Below are positions 12,377-22,800 of a stretch of 64,000 nt of DNA, piece by piece. The stretch is from Rusavskia elegans. Its lineage: Eukaryota > Ascomycota > Lecanoromycetes > Teloschistales > Teloschistaceae. The DNA is taken from NCBI GenBank assembly GCA_011316305.1, contig SAUG01000008.1, positions 62,001 to 126,000 of the forward strand, read 5' to 3'. The position numbers and the translations under genes were made by a program. Position 1 is the stretch's first letter. Each line of letters starts with the position of its first letter. Under the pieces are notes generated by a model that ran no database searches, was not told where the DNA came from, and saw nothing but the letters and a program-made list of their open reading frames with translations.

Positions 12377-14070
12377 GGTTGTCGAGGCCTAGAGAGAATT
12401 TGATCCTTGTTGATGTGATTGTCGCTTTCCGTGATGAAAAAACCGAGGATGCATTGAGGTGGTCTCTATAGAGTATCTCCGATATCTCCGATCAGCTGCC
12501 AAGAGTCCAGAGGTCGAGCAAGTTCCCCTCAGCGTCTCGACCGGATTCTTGTAGATCCAAATCCCATTGAAAACCCTCCTCGACTCCACAACTATGGCGC
12601 AGACACACCTGGTTTCGTCCATTCTTTGTGTCCTGCTGTTCTGAGGCCTAGAAGACCCTGGGAAGCATAAAGCTCGCTCTCTGTTAGGTAATAGTAGGTG
12701 GGATACGCCGGACACACTTCGCCGCGCAAAATTGCCATAGATAGTGCCGCCGGGGCCTCTTGTTTCGGTTAAGGGTGGCATCACGGTGCAAGCTGGTTGC
12801 CCGTCGACGTGAGTGTGAACGGCGGCTACATCTCTAGGTAGTAGATTGGAGATCGTATTTCTTCTGGGATAGCTATCCGGGGTACTGATTACCTAGTCGC
12901 TGGGATAGCGTATGACAGGGTTTTGGCAACATTGGCCAGGAACAGACGTCTCAATTATTTCAGTGCTCCGACGACCAGTCCTAGCCGGTTCAGGCGCAAA
13001 CGTCGGATGAACTCACTACCGCTGAGTAAGCTGCCGCGACCAATCGAGACAAACGTCTCAGGGGCTTGCCCCAAAGCTTAGGATACATTTCCCCAATAAA
13101 TACAGCTATATCCAATAACCATCCTCAATTGTAATATCTTCCAAACGATCCATCCCATAAAAGTCGCCTTCGCCAACATATAACCTCCACCACCTCGGTA
13201 GGAATCTCACCCAGCCCGGCTCCCTAGGGCCTGCTTATGGTAGAACCAATACCTCCAGTATAGCGTACGTAGATGAGGACACAAAGGTTCTGCAAGCCAC
13301 GTCAAGTGCGGCACCAGATTCAGAAGTGTAAAAACATGTAGCAGAATGTACCCTCGATACCATCGATCGACCGGAAAAGCAGGACCCACTTCTCGCTTCT
13401 TTATTCTAATACACGAACGGTCAACCTGCAGTTGTAAGTAAAAAACATTAATCTGATCTGAGGTAGCGCCTGTAACGATTTCAATTATACCTACCCTCTG
13501 GGCTGACGGCGAAGGCGATACCGGCCAATGTACCGTTTCTGCTGAGGATTGGACTGTACATGGCCCCTTGTTCTGAATCCTGTTCAAGGATCAAACAAGG
13601 TACGCGTCGATTCTGCATCGAGTCGCCAGATGTGGTAGTACTGCATGCCTACGGATAGAAGTCGGAGATTAGCAGCGGCTCGTAGTTAATTTTTTGGGAA
13701 TCCTTTAACACCATCCATTGAATATCCAGGATTATCTTGGTTGGTGGTGTAGATTTGATCATTCCTTTGACGGATCACCGTATCGGTTTGCAGTTTCATG
13801 AGCTTTTCTAATCTGTCAGCTTGCGTATCTGCATGTATCTACACCTGTGAAAAAATCCGCAAAAAAGCGGCGTTTAGAAGCACCGTTGAAGCCGCTCTAA
13901 TTCCTTTCGACGATGACGCCAACAGACACTATCTCATGTTTATAATAGACGTCGCGTTTCCTAACGACATCAGTCGAAATTCCATCGTACAAGTGCTTGA
14001 CAAGTTGTGCTCATTGAACCTGACCGAGGCCAACCAATTGTTCATCATACTTTATCATTGCTAGACCACA
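12377..14070. other. Gene-poor stretch of 1.7 kb
   Basis: No convincing gene. The longest frames (on the minus strand at 12389-12784 and 13207-13587) have no family character, and the second starts at a non-ATG codon. An 88-codon ATG frame at 13798-14064 ends six bases before the SDR start codon; it could be an upstream open frame or chance. The sequence is of normal composition, unlike the RIP island. Confidence 0.35.
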
Positions 14071-14877
14071 ATGTCTTCTGCTCCTCTTACCGGAAAAGTC
14101 GCCTTGATAACGGGAGCATCCAAAGGGATAGGAAAAGCCACCGCTCTCCGTCTCGCCAAAGACGGGGCCAGTGTGGTCGTCGGTTACTCCTCCGATGCCA
14201 GCTCTGCCGAAGAGCTTGTCAAAACCATTGGGGACGACCGAGCACTTGCTGTCAAAGCCAACGTGAGCGAGGTTGGAGAGATCGACAAGCTGGTGAAGCA
14301 AGCCGTCGATAGATTCGGCAAAATCGACATATTGATCCCCAATGCTGGTGTCGCTCCCATGCAGGACCTCGAACAGACGACCGAAGAGGATTTCGACTAC
14401 ACCATGGCGTTGAACGTGAAAGGGCCGTACTTCTTGTGTCAGGTAAGTACCATTGCATATCCTTCCCATGACTCCGCGGCCGCGCTGACGGTTGTACAGA
14501 AAGCCGTACCCCACATGGCACCTGGCTCCCACATTGTCCTGCTCTCGACTTCCCTGTGCATCAACTCAGGCATTACGCCCAACTATCTCTTGTACATCAC
14601 CTCGAAAGGCGCGGTCGAGCAGATGACTCGTGTCATGGCCAAGGATGTCGCTCGGAAAGGGATCAACCTTAATACCATCGCCCCTGGTCCTACAGGCACC
14701 GAGCTCTTCTACAAAGGCAAGAGCCAGCAATTGATCGATATGATCGCTGGCTCCAGCCCCTTCAAGAAGCTTGGCGAACCGGAGGAGATTGCGGACAGCG
14801 TTGCCTTCTTGTGCGGTAGTGACAGTCGCTGGATCTCTGGCCAGATTTTGTATGTCAATGGCGCCGCGATGGTGTGA
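14071..14877 (+). CDS. Short-chain dehydrogenase/reductase (3-oxoacyl-ACP reductase-like)
   Basis: Two exons (14071-14442, 14500-14877) encode 249 aa. The intron is 57 nt with a GTAAGT donor, a CTGAC branch site and a TACAG acceptor. Classical SDR marks: cofactor loop TGASKGIG (14-21), NAG at the end of strand 4 (IPNAGVAP), catalytic Ser near residue 142, and Y156-x3-K160 in YITSK. The C-terminal ISGQILYVNGAAMV strand is typical. YSSDASS after strand 2, with no acidic residue at the strand end, suggests NADP(H). It resembles FabG-like or versicolorin-reductase-like fungal reductases; the substrate is unknown. The intron is a multiple of three with no stop, so retention would give a 268-aa form with 19 extra residues after Q124. 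Confidence 0.93.
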   Translation: MSSAPLTGKVALITGASKGIGKATALRLAKDGASVVVGYSSDASSAEELVKTIGDDRALAVKANVSEVGEIDKLVKQAVDRFGKIDILIPNAGVAPMQDLEQTTEEDFDYTMALNVKGPYFLCQVSTIAYPSHDSAAALTVVQKAVPHMAPGSHIVLLSTSLCINSGITPNYLLYITSKGAVEQMTRVMAKDVARKGINLNTIAPGPTGTELFYKGKSQQLIDMIAGSSPFKKLGEPEEIADSVAFLCGSDSRWISGQILYVNGAAMV

Positions 14878-15154
14878 ACCATTCCGAGTAGATATTCGAA
14901 TAGCTCTCATCAAAGTCGGATGTGGAGGCGGCCGGGTTTCGGATAAGAAGGGCTATCTCTAGAGATTGGGTGCTCGAGATGCCGAGTCACGAGACCTTTG
15001 GAGCGATTGCTGTGCTGATGCTAGAGTGTCCTGCTGCACCACATAGCCTAGATTAGACACATGCATTTTGGATTTGAATCGTCTTCTAAACAGCTCGCTC
15101 CTCTGTTCTGGGAGGCACAGCGGCGTGGGTGATAATATTGATTGAATACGCTCA

Positions 15155-15736
15155 TCATCTCTGTTTCGCATTGGTGGACAAAAGCAGGACACAAACGGCG
15201 ACAATCGCACACGCTACGACCGTGAAGACCTGCGATTCATCAGTAATCATGCTCGCAAAACGTACTTTTTATTTCTCCCAACGCTCCAGCCCCTATCCCC
15301 GTCCTCAAGCCACACACAACAGGAGACGAAAACCGAAACTCACAATCTGGGTCTTCCATCCACTTTGCACCAACGCCCTCCTCCTCCCATACTTGGTCAC
15401 CGTCTTCACATAATTCGCGAACCCATTCGCCAAGCACGCGAAACTCAGGACCCAGAACAACAGGCCTACAGGCAGGGCCAGCCGTTTTTCGATGTGCGTG
15501 GGCTCGTTCTTGAGGTGGAAGGAGATCATGATGGCGATGGAGACGATGGCCATGTAAACGCTGAGGCGGAGCCAGGAGAGGAAGGTACGCTCGTTAGCGC
15601 AGTGGTCGCGGGCGTCGGATGAGTTATTGGGGAGTAGGAGCGGGGAGAAGAAGGGAGCGGTGAGGAAAGGGTGGGTTGAGGAGGTCGGGTCGAGATCGAC
15701 GGGATGAGGGCTTAAGGGGTGAAGGAGGCGGGACAT
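15155..15736 (-). CDS. DUF202 family small membrane protein
   Basis: Two exons (15736-15344, 15229-15155) encode 155 aa. The signature RDHCANERTFLSWLR (DUF202/YidH type: R-D-x2-A-x-E-R-T-F-L-x-W-x-R) is followed by a membrane segment YMAIVSIAIMISFHL, a second (ALPVGLLFWVLSFACLANGF), and a third in the short last exon (VFTVVACAIVAVCVLLL), giving the three-helix topology of the family. The 114-nt intron has a GTGAGT donor and GCAG acceptor; without it the third helix is lost and the frame runs into unrelated sequence. The family includes the yeast vacuolar membrane component Vtc1-like proteins and many uncharacterised fungal proteins; I do not assign a function. I chose the ATG at 15736; an upstream frame is open but begins with low-complexity sequence. 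Confidence 0.9.
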
Positions 15737-16071
15737 CGTTGTGGTTATGGTAAGAATAGAGAAGAGGTTTGGAGAGGGAAGTGGTGAACATGAGCTATGA
15801 AGCGTGGAGGGAGTTGAGATGAAAGTCGCGGGGCCGTCTTGGCGCTGTAATGTCATGAGCGGGAGAGTTCGTTTCTTCCCCAGTCACTACTACAGCAGTG
15901 TGATTTTGTAACCTGCTGCGGAATATCGACTCGCGATCGTGAACTTTGTTCCCGTTGATTGAGGCGGAGAATGGAATATGGCTGATGACGATGGCTGGTC
16001 TGCTCTAACGACGACAACGTTCACGAGTCGCGAAATTACCAACTGATTGATCCACGGAGCTTCGAAGCAAC
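15737..16071. promoter_or_regulatory. Divergent intergenic region, DUF202 gene / acyltransferase gene
   Basis: This is 335 bp between two divergent start codons. It must serve as promoter for both. No specific factor site is recognised. Confidence 0.4.
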
Positions 16072-18543
16072 ATGTCACCAAGCAAGGCAGACGTCCTTTC
16101 TCAGCCACCGGCACCCGATCTCGATATATTGGGAGACCAGGTCACTATTCATCCGGGGGGTTATGTCCAGCCAACCGTACCGGAGGATGCCCCCGAAAGG
16201 AATCTTGTCGAGCATATGGCTCGTTTTCGAGAATCACCCCTCGACTTTCTCCGTGAGATCAGTCTCTACGTTTCGGGTACTGGATGGAGAGCATATGAAG
16301 ATGTCATCGGCCAGCCTATCTACTATGCAGGCTTTTCAGACAACATGAAGGCGATGATTATGCGGACCCCAATGCTGCAACAACGGATACTGGATTTGAC
16401 AAACAAGAGACTCGATGTTGAGGAAAAGGCAGGCTTGTTTTCACACGCCCAGGATCAGGCGAAAGCGAAATCCATACGGCGGAGTGAAATCGTGTCGAGC
16501 CTACAAGAAGTTGCACTCGGCTTAACGGATGGCATGATATGTAAAATGGAGAGCAATCGCTTCATTAGGTTTGCCTACTATTCTGCAACTCAGCTGCTGA
16601 CACGAGCGTATCATCAAGGTATACATGTCTCCAGCGAAGAGGTCCTACGTCTTCGGTCAGTTGCGGAAACAGCTGCAAAGAACAAGCACTCTATTATCTT
16701 TCTTCCCTGTCACAGGTCGCATGTCGATTACGTCTCGCTCCAGCTCATCTGCTATCGGCTAGGGATTGCTCTACCGACGGTGGTGGCAGGTGATAATTTG
16801 AAGATACCTGTCTTGGGTTCCTTCTTGCAGCACGCCGGAGCCATGTGGATACGGCGCAGTTTTGCGAATGATGCATTGTACACTACGCTTGTTCAGTCGT
16901 ACATGGATACCTTATTGCAGAATGGCTTTAATGTTGAATGTTTCATAGAAGGTGGCCGCTCCAGGACAGGCAAACTATTATCACCAAAGTTTGGTATCTT
17001 GAGCTTTTTCATGGATTCTGTTCTCTCTGGCCGTGTAGAGGATGCGATCATCTGTCCTGTCAGTACTCAATATGACAAGGTTGTCGAGACAGAATCATAC
17101 ATCAGCGAGCTTCTCGGCCAACCCAAACCCCAAGAGAATCTCAAAGACTTCCTTTCCGCATCTTCTGTTCTTTCCCTGAAGCTTGGACGTGTAGACGTCC
17201 GCTTTCACGAGCCATGGAGCCTCCGGTCTTTCATTGCTGAGCAACGAGCTCGTGTCCGCGATGCAAAGCCGTCGTCCGCGCTATCGGATCCTTTGAGCCC
17301 TCAAAGTCGTATTCGCTTGCTTCGTACCCTGGGTTACAAGGTTTTGTCCGATATCAACGCTGTGTCGGTGGTAATGCCTACTGCGCTCATCGGAACCGTT
17401 CTCCTGACTCTCCGTGGGCGAGGTGTTGGGAAATCCGAGTTGATACGCCGAGTCGAATGGCTTTCTGCCCGCGTGCGTGCAAAAGGCGGTCGCGTCGCCC
17501 ACTTTGCTGGGGCACCGACGAGCACTATCATTGAGCGAGGACTGGACGTTCTGGGACCAGGACTTGTTGGTACGATCGATGATTTGCCGGAAACGACCTA
17601 CACCGCTGTGGACAGGTTCCAGCTTTCATTTTATCGGAACATGACCATCCATCTTTTCATATCGGAAGCGTTGGTATGCGCTGCAATGTATACAAAAGTC
17701 AAGCAAGGTGGTGGCCCCGACAATCAGCGGATCTCGTTCGACGCGTTGTACGAGCAGGTGGGCTTCCTCTCGTCCATCTTCCGGGGTGAATTCATCTACC
17801 CTACCGCCGGCCTGCTTGTGAACCTTCATCGCACCCTTTTTGGCCTTGAATCGGACGGGGTGATAACACTCACCCGTTCAGACACTTCAGCGGATCCAAA
17901 CAATGCTCCTAATACAGATTCCCGCAAATTCCTCGCCGTCGAGATATCAGCAATGGAACGGAAAAACGGAAGAGAAAATTTCGACTTCTACAACTTCCTG
18001 TTGTGGCCTTTCATCGAATCCACTTGGCTCGGCGCCGTCTCCTTAATGGGCCTCACTCCTCCTGGACCAACCCAGTCGGACGCTTGGCTTGACATTCGCC
18101 AGGCACAAGAAACAACCCAAACCTTGGGCAAAACACTGTATCACCAGGGTGATCTCAGCTACTTCGAGGCAGTCAACAAGGAAACACTGAAGAACGCATA
18201 TCAGCTCTTCGTAGAGGAAGGCATCGTCCACATCCGCAAATCATCCATCAAAAGCAGCCCTTCGACGACGGCAATTCGATTGGCGCTGGACTGGACACCG
18301 CAACGAGATCAAAACGGGTCGATTGTGCCCGAAGGCAGGTTATGGGACTTCATCGAGAAGATCGCAAAGAGCAGGCGGGAAGGAAAGAACCGAAGGGATG
18401 GAGCGACGGTCAGTACGAGGGTACTGAGGCTGGCAGATCTTGTTGGTAAAGAGCTTTTTGCGACCGCGGTGGTTCCGGGGGATGGCGAAATATTGGAGGA
18501 TCAGAGGAGGAGAGCGAGGAGGAAACAAGAGGCGCGATTGTGA
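16072..18543 (+). CDS. Glycerone-phosphate / glycerol-3-phosphate acyltransferase (GNPAT/PlsB type)
   Basis: An intronless ORF encodes 823 aa. It transfers an acyl chain to glycerol-3-phosphate or dihydroxyacetone phosphate, the first step of glycerolipid or ether-lipid synthesis. Acyltransferase blocks are in order: block I HRSHVD (His214, Asp219, the H-x4-D pair), block II WIRRSF, block III FIEGGRSRTGK (291-301), block IV IICPVSTQYD. This is the animal GNPAT and bacterial PlsB arrangement, not the yeast Gat1/Gat2 type. The last residues are EARL: A-R-L fits the peroxisomal PTS1 pattern [SAC]-[KRH]-[LM], and animal GNPAT is a peroxisomal enzyme with a PTS1 of the same kind. No membrane span is obvious. 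The ATG at 16072 begins 335 bp from a divergent gene and no upstream in-frame ATG exists near it. Confidence 0.9.
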   Translation: MSPSKADVLSQPPAPDLDILGDQVTIHPGGYVQPTVPEDAPERNLVEHMARFRESPLDFLREISLYVSGTGWRAYEDVIGQPIYYAGFSDNMKAMIMRTPMLQQRILDLTNKRLDVEEKAGLFSHAQDQAKAKSIRRSEIVSSLQEVALGLTDGMICKMESNRFIRFAYYSATQLLTRAYHQGIHVSSEEVLRLRSVAETAAKNKHSIIFLPCHRSHVDYVSLQLICYRLGIALPTVVAGDNLKIPVLGSFLQHAGAMWIRRSFANDALYTTLVQSYMDTLLQNGFNVECFIEGGRSRTGKLLSPKFGILSFFMDSVLSGRVEDAIICPVSTQYDKVVETESYISELLGQPKPQENLKDFLSASSVLSLKLGRVDVRFHEPWSLRSFIAEQRARVRDAKPSSALSDPLSPQSRIRLLRTLGYKVLSDINAVSVVMPTALIGTVLLTLRGRGVGKSELIRRVEWLSARVRAKGGRVAHFAGAPTSTIIERGLDVLGPGLVGTIDDLPETTYTAVDRFQLSFYRNMTIHLFISEALVCAAMYTKVKQGGGPDNQRISFDALYEQVGFLSSIFRGEFIYPTAGLLVNLHRTLFGLESDGVITLTRSDTSADPNNAPNTDSRKFLAVEISAMERKNGRENFDFYNFLLWPFIESTWLGAVSLMGLTPPGPTQSDAWLDIRQAQETTQTLGKTLYHQGDLSYFEAVNKETLKNAYQLFVEEGIVHIRKSSIKSSPSTTAIRLALDWTPQRDQNGSIVPEGRLWDFIEKIAKSRREGKNRRDGATVSTRVLRLADLVGKELFATAVVPGDGEILEDQRRRARRKQEARL

Positions 18544-19870
18544 AAGGATCTCCCGTACGCAGAACAGCGCTTCGGGTTCCGGAAATGAAAGGTTGTTTGT
18601 ACATATCATCGACGATCCAATATAAGTGTCCCTTACCTTTCTCTAGACGTATCCTGTACAGTCTGCTTACAGAAAAGCCACCAGAAAGGGGTCGGCCATC
18701 AGCCCCTAAGTCATACCCTCCTCCGTTCTAGGATGATTCTCCAAAACGTTCAGATCAGAGAAACGCAATCCATATCGTATAACCATTCCAACCATATCAA
18801 AGCTATTCCCCCTTTCACTCCTGATGAATCGCCTATCAATAATAATAAACCAACACATAAACCATACCACCACAAATCCCACCCAACCAACCAACCAACA
18901 ACAACAATAGCAACCCCAAATAAAAATCAAAAGAAAATAGAACAAATCCCTTCGCCAACCCACCTTCTTTCTTGTCCAAAGCATGGATGGAACACACAAC
19001 ACCCGTCTATCAATGATTGGATGCCGACAACAACACCAACCATCACCACCTACGACAATCGTTCGCACCGCAGCCAACGAGCTCTTCTCAAACGAACGCT
19101 AGTGACCGAGATCATAACATAACCCACAAGAAGGAACCCTAGACAATCGCTCTCCCTCTCCGTCGAACGCCCATCCCCACCCACCCAGTCGGATGTGACG
19201 CTGGAATCCGGGAGGCATCTCCATGGACGGAGGTTGACTGGATAGAAGATATGTTTTTTGTTGGTCGGAGGAGTGGAATGAGCAGAAAATGTGCGTATGA
19301 TGAGGTAAGAGGTGGAATTTCCTTCATACCTGTCCTGGTTGGGGAGTTGTGAGGTATTGTGTGGTATTGTGATTCGTATAAAAATTCGATCGAATGGATA
19401 CCGCTGTCTTCAAGACATTAGTCACCGAGGTCCAGAAATACTTGCCCGGGGATCAAAAGCGACGAGATAAAACAGCGATGCACATAGGCTCGTTCAAGAG
19501 GAAATTGAAAGGCTGGCTCTACTCCTTTGGAATCGAACATTGAAAGGAGGCTATTTAATTTAATTTTACAATGCTAGTCAAATATTCGAAAACAGCCACC
19601 TAATACCTTGGAAATCGCCCAACCATCCAGATAACCCGAGACGCTGTAGGGAGTATCATCGTGAAAACGTATACATTAACTGCTCGTGCAGAACGCCGGT
19701 GTAACATGCACATGAGCTCCCCGCGTATGCTTTGACAGCCGTAAACGTATCATCCCAACAAGCCAGTGCAATGTCAAGTCCGACGTCTGGATGAATCAAT
19801 TTTAAGCTTTCGATATAATAATACGGTGGCGGGGAAAGAAATAGAGTAGAATAGGATGCCGGTATGCATA
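18544..19870. other. Intergenic between convergent genes
   Basis: This 1.33 kb separates two convergent genes. Around 18,880-18,920 it has simple sequence (ccaa repeats running into caacaacaat). No gene or RNA is supported. The 3' UTRs of both neighbours lie here. Confidence 0.4.
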
Positions 19871-22800
19871 TCAAGGCTCTGCAGACCGTATACTTTGCTG
19901 TAGATAAGCCTCGGGAACTTTCGGCACCTCTGGCGAATCGGGCGAGTGGGCGTTTGATCGAGATTGAGCCCGGAGTACTCCTTCACGCGAATACTTCTTG
20001 CTTGAAGATGGCGTGCCGGTTTTGTTCCTACCAGGCTGGTTTGTTCGGGAGACTGAGCCCAGTCTGGGCCGACCATGGCCGGTCGCCCGCTCGTCTTCGG
20101 ACAGCGTGCCTTCGCTGTCTCCATCTGAGAAGAATTCGGTCATGCCGGATTTGGTGAGATTATTGGAGGGTGAAGTGATGGAACGGGAGTGAAGCGTTGG
20201 TCTGCTAGGATCTAGAGAAGTCGAGACTGCATGTCCATCCAAAGCTGGCATGGATGGAGGCTGGTTTTTTAGTTTCGGCTCCCGACTCAACGGGGCACGG
20301 TAATCGTGGAAGCCATTGTGCAGTGACGTGATGCTATCAGTCCGCCCAAGTGACTTGTTGAGTATGGGTGCGGTCTGCCGATCGTACAGGTCGGCTCCGC
20401 TGTCAGAATCGGTGCGGTAATCGGTAATGGTGGAGCCCGAGTAGAAAAGGCCAGGGGTCTCCTGTTCCGTCATGCTTCCTTCGAAGAAGTCGTCGAGATC
20501 GTTGAACTTGGACACTAGAGCGCTCATATCACTGTCAATGGATGTTGCGGCCCTGGCGTCCTCGGAGTCGGCGGTGTTGGATCGGTCTATGGCGAAATAC
20601 GAATCTTGATGGTACTCTTCCGCATCAAATGTGATTTCTGGGGTCGCGGCTGCTTCAGTGGCGTTGGGATTCGCGCAAGTGTAAAAGACTGCTTGCATGT
20701 TAGCACGAGTGATGTTGGAATGAATCGCTGGCATCGGGATCGACCAGCCGCTGTCCTCGGGAATGCCGTAAAGACTCTGGGTTCTCTCGTATTCTTTGCG
20801 GATCTTGAGCGACCCTGACGAGGCCATACTCATACGCATGTGGTGCTTGTCCATGGGTGTTGCGGTCATGACCATGATATGGTCCATGACCTCCAATGCC
20901 TTAGCGCAGTATTGAGTCTGCAAGAGGCGAAGCAGTGGTGAGATCAAATCCGGGCCATGGCTGGCTATTTCTGGGCGCCCGGTATCAATCTCAGGAACGA
21001 CAGCACACAGGATTTCGAGCGTCTTGATCTTGTACCAATGCAATCGATTCGTCAAAAGACCGATGAGGAATATCAAGGACTTCAGCTCCCAAGTCGGAAA
21101 GAAGGTCTGTCGCAACGTGGATAAGAGCTGGAATTTGAAGTCTCCGCTTGTCGTGTACCGTTTGTTGGCAAAAGCGTTCAGGACCAGCGAGATCTCCTGG
21201 TGTTCCTGGCCTTCTGCAACCCTGGCAAGAATGAGGGCTGTGTCCAAGTAGCTCTTCTCGGTGAAATCTATATCAAAGCTATGCAGGAAGCATGGCAAGT
21301 TGGCCAATGTGCCGAACAAGAGCCTTGTACGGTTCCCTACGAGTTCATGATCCGGGAACTGTACCAGCTTATCATATAGCTTCAAGGATTTCTCCAGGGA
21401 GGACGCTGATTTGAAACCCTTGTGCAGCAATGGGGCGATGCCTTCGAATGGATCTTGCCATCGCTCAGGCTTCGCTTCTCTCAGTGATTTAATGACTGCG
21501 GGATTGTTCAAGTCGATCTTGCCGAGCAACTTTTCTAACATGCCCAGTGTTTCGGCATATTCTTGCTCGTGGATCGTATGCAAGCAAGCGCAGGTGGCCC
21601 AGAATAACTGGCGGTATTGCATCAAGTCCTTGGGGTCAAGTGCGCCAATGATCGTCTTGAGCGTAGTCAATATTTCCATGGAAAAGGTTTGGACATCCGC
21701 CTCCTCGTCAGCTATTGTGTTGGACAAGCGAGCCAGCATGTCCGCGAGCATAGGCTGATCGAGAGACGAAAGTGTGCAACGGAATATCTGGAACGACCGA
21801 CAGGCAATGTGTCGTACTGGGCATGATGTGGCCCAGCTCAGAGTCACCTTGGACCAGTGCTCCTGCAATTGGGGATACGCAATGGCAAAAAGATCCATGA
21901 CCTGGACTATCACATGGCTCATGGCTGAAGGTACCCGGTTTCCGTCCTTATCTTCAGCGCTTCCACTGTAATCCTCATAGCTCCAGACAACGGGAACCTC
22001 GTGCTGGCGGATAGACTCGACGAAGTCTTCGATGGCTACTTTTTTCGGAGTGGTCGTGTTGTCCTCGATCTTGGTGATAACAAGCTCGTGGATCAAATGG
22101 ACAAGCATTTCTCGCGCTTGTTCTTGCACGAGAGCATTGTAGTGGTCCCACAACACGAGGACCACCTGTAGCAGAAGAGGAATGCTCTCCTTGCCCAGTT
22201 TGATTGGCGCAACCATAAGATCCACCAAGAATATCAACGACAGTTGGCCCAAAGAGAAACCGGATTGCTTGTTACCAATCGGCAGCGCCTGCGAGAGGTC
22301 TGCCACATACGGAAGCCCCAGTGAGTCCGGCGGTAAGACTACCGGCTCGCGTTTCTCCTGAACCATGTTCCTCGGAGTGATCTGCAGTAGGAGGAATTCT
22401 ATGACCTTCTGACCGGCTGGGGTGCTGGAAAGGTGAACGATGATCTGCTTCGCGTAATCAACGAAGCTCTGCTCCCGGCGGTCCAGGCAAAGCGAAATGA
22501 CAAAATCCAGGACGAGCTGAACGTTGCCACCGTGTGGGCCAGTGGCTAGCGCCTGCCAAAGTGCCTGTACTTCATTATGTAACGCTCCACTCGCTTTGGT
22601 CGTGATCTCTAGAAGATTCGCAAGGAGCATGTATGACTGCGGAGTAGGTCCTCCGCTGGGATCCAGTTGCAGCTCGATCACCTGGATCCACGGTAGGATG
22701 GCGGCAATCATATTGCGTTGGCGATCAGCCGTGCCACTTTTGAAGTGTAGGGCAAACTGCGAGAATATATGGAAGGCAATCTCGGTGTGCTGTCTTACTA

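Noticed and set aside
13207..13587. 126-codon minus-strand frame
   Set aside because: Starts at a non-ATG codon, has no recognisable domain and has no plausible splice partner.
13798..14064. 88-codon ATG frame just before the SDR gene
   Set aside because: No family character; it ends six bases before the SDR start and most likely belongs to its leader. It could be an upstream open frame, but nothing else supports it.
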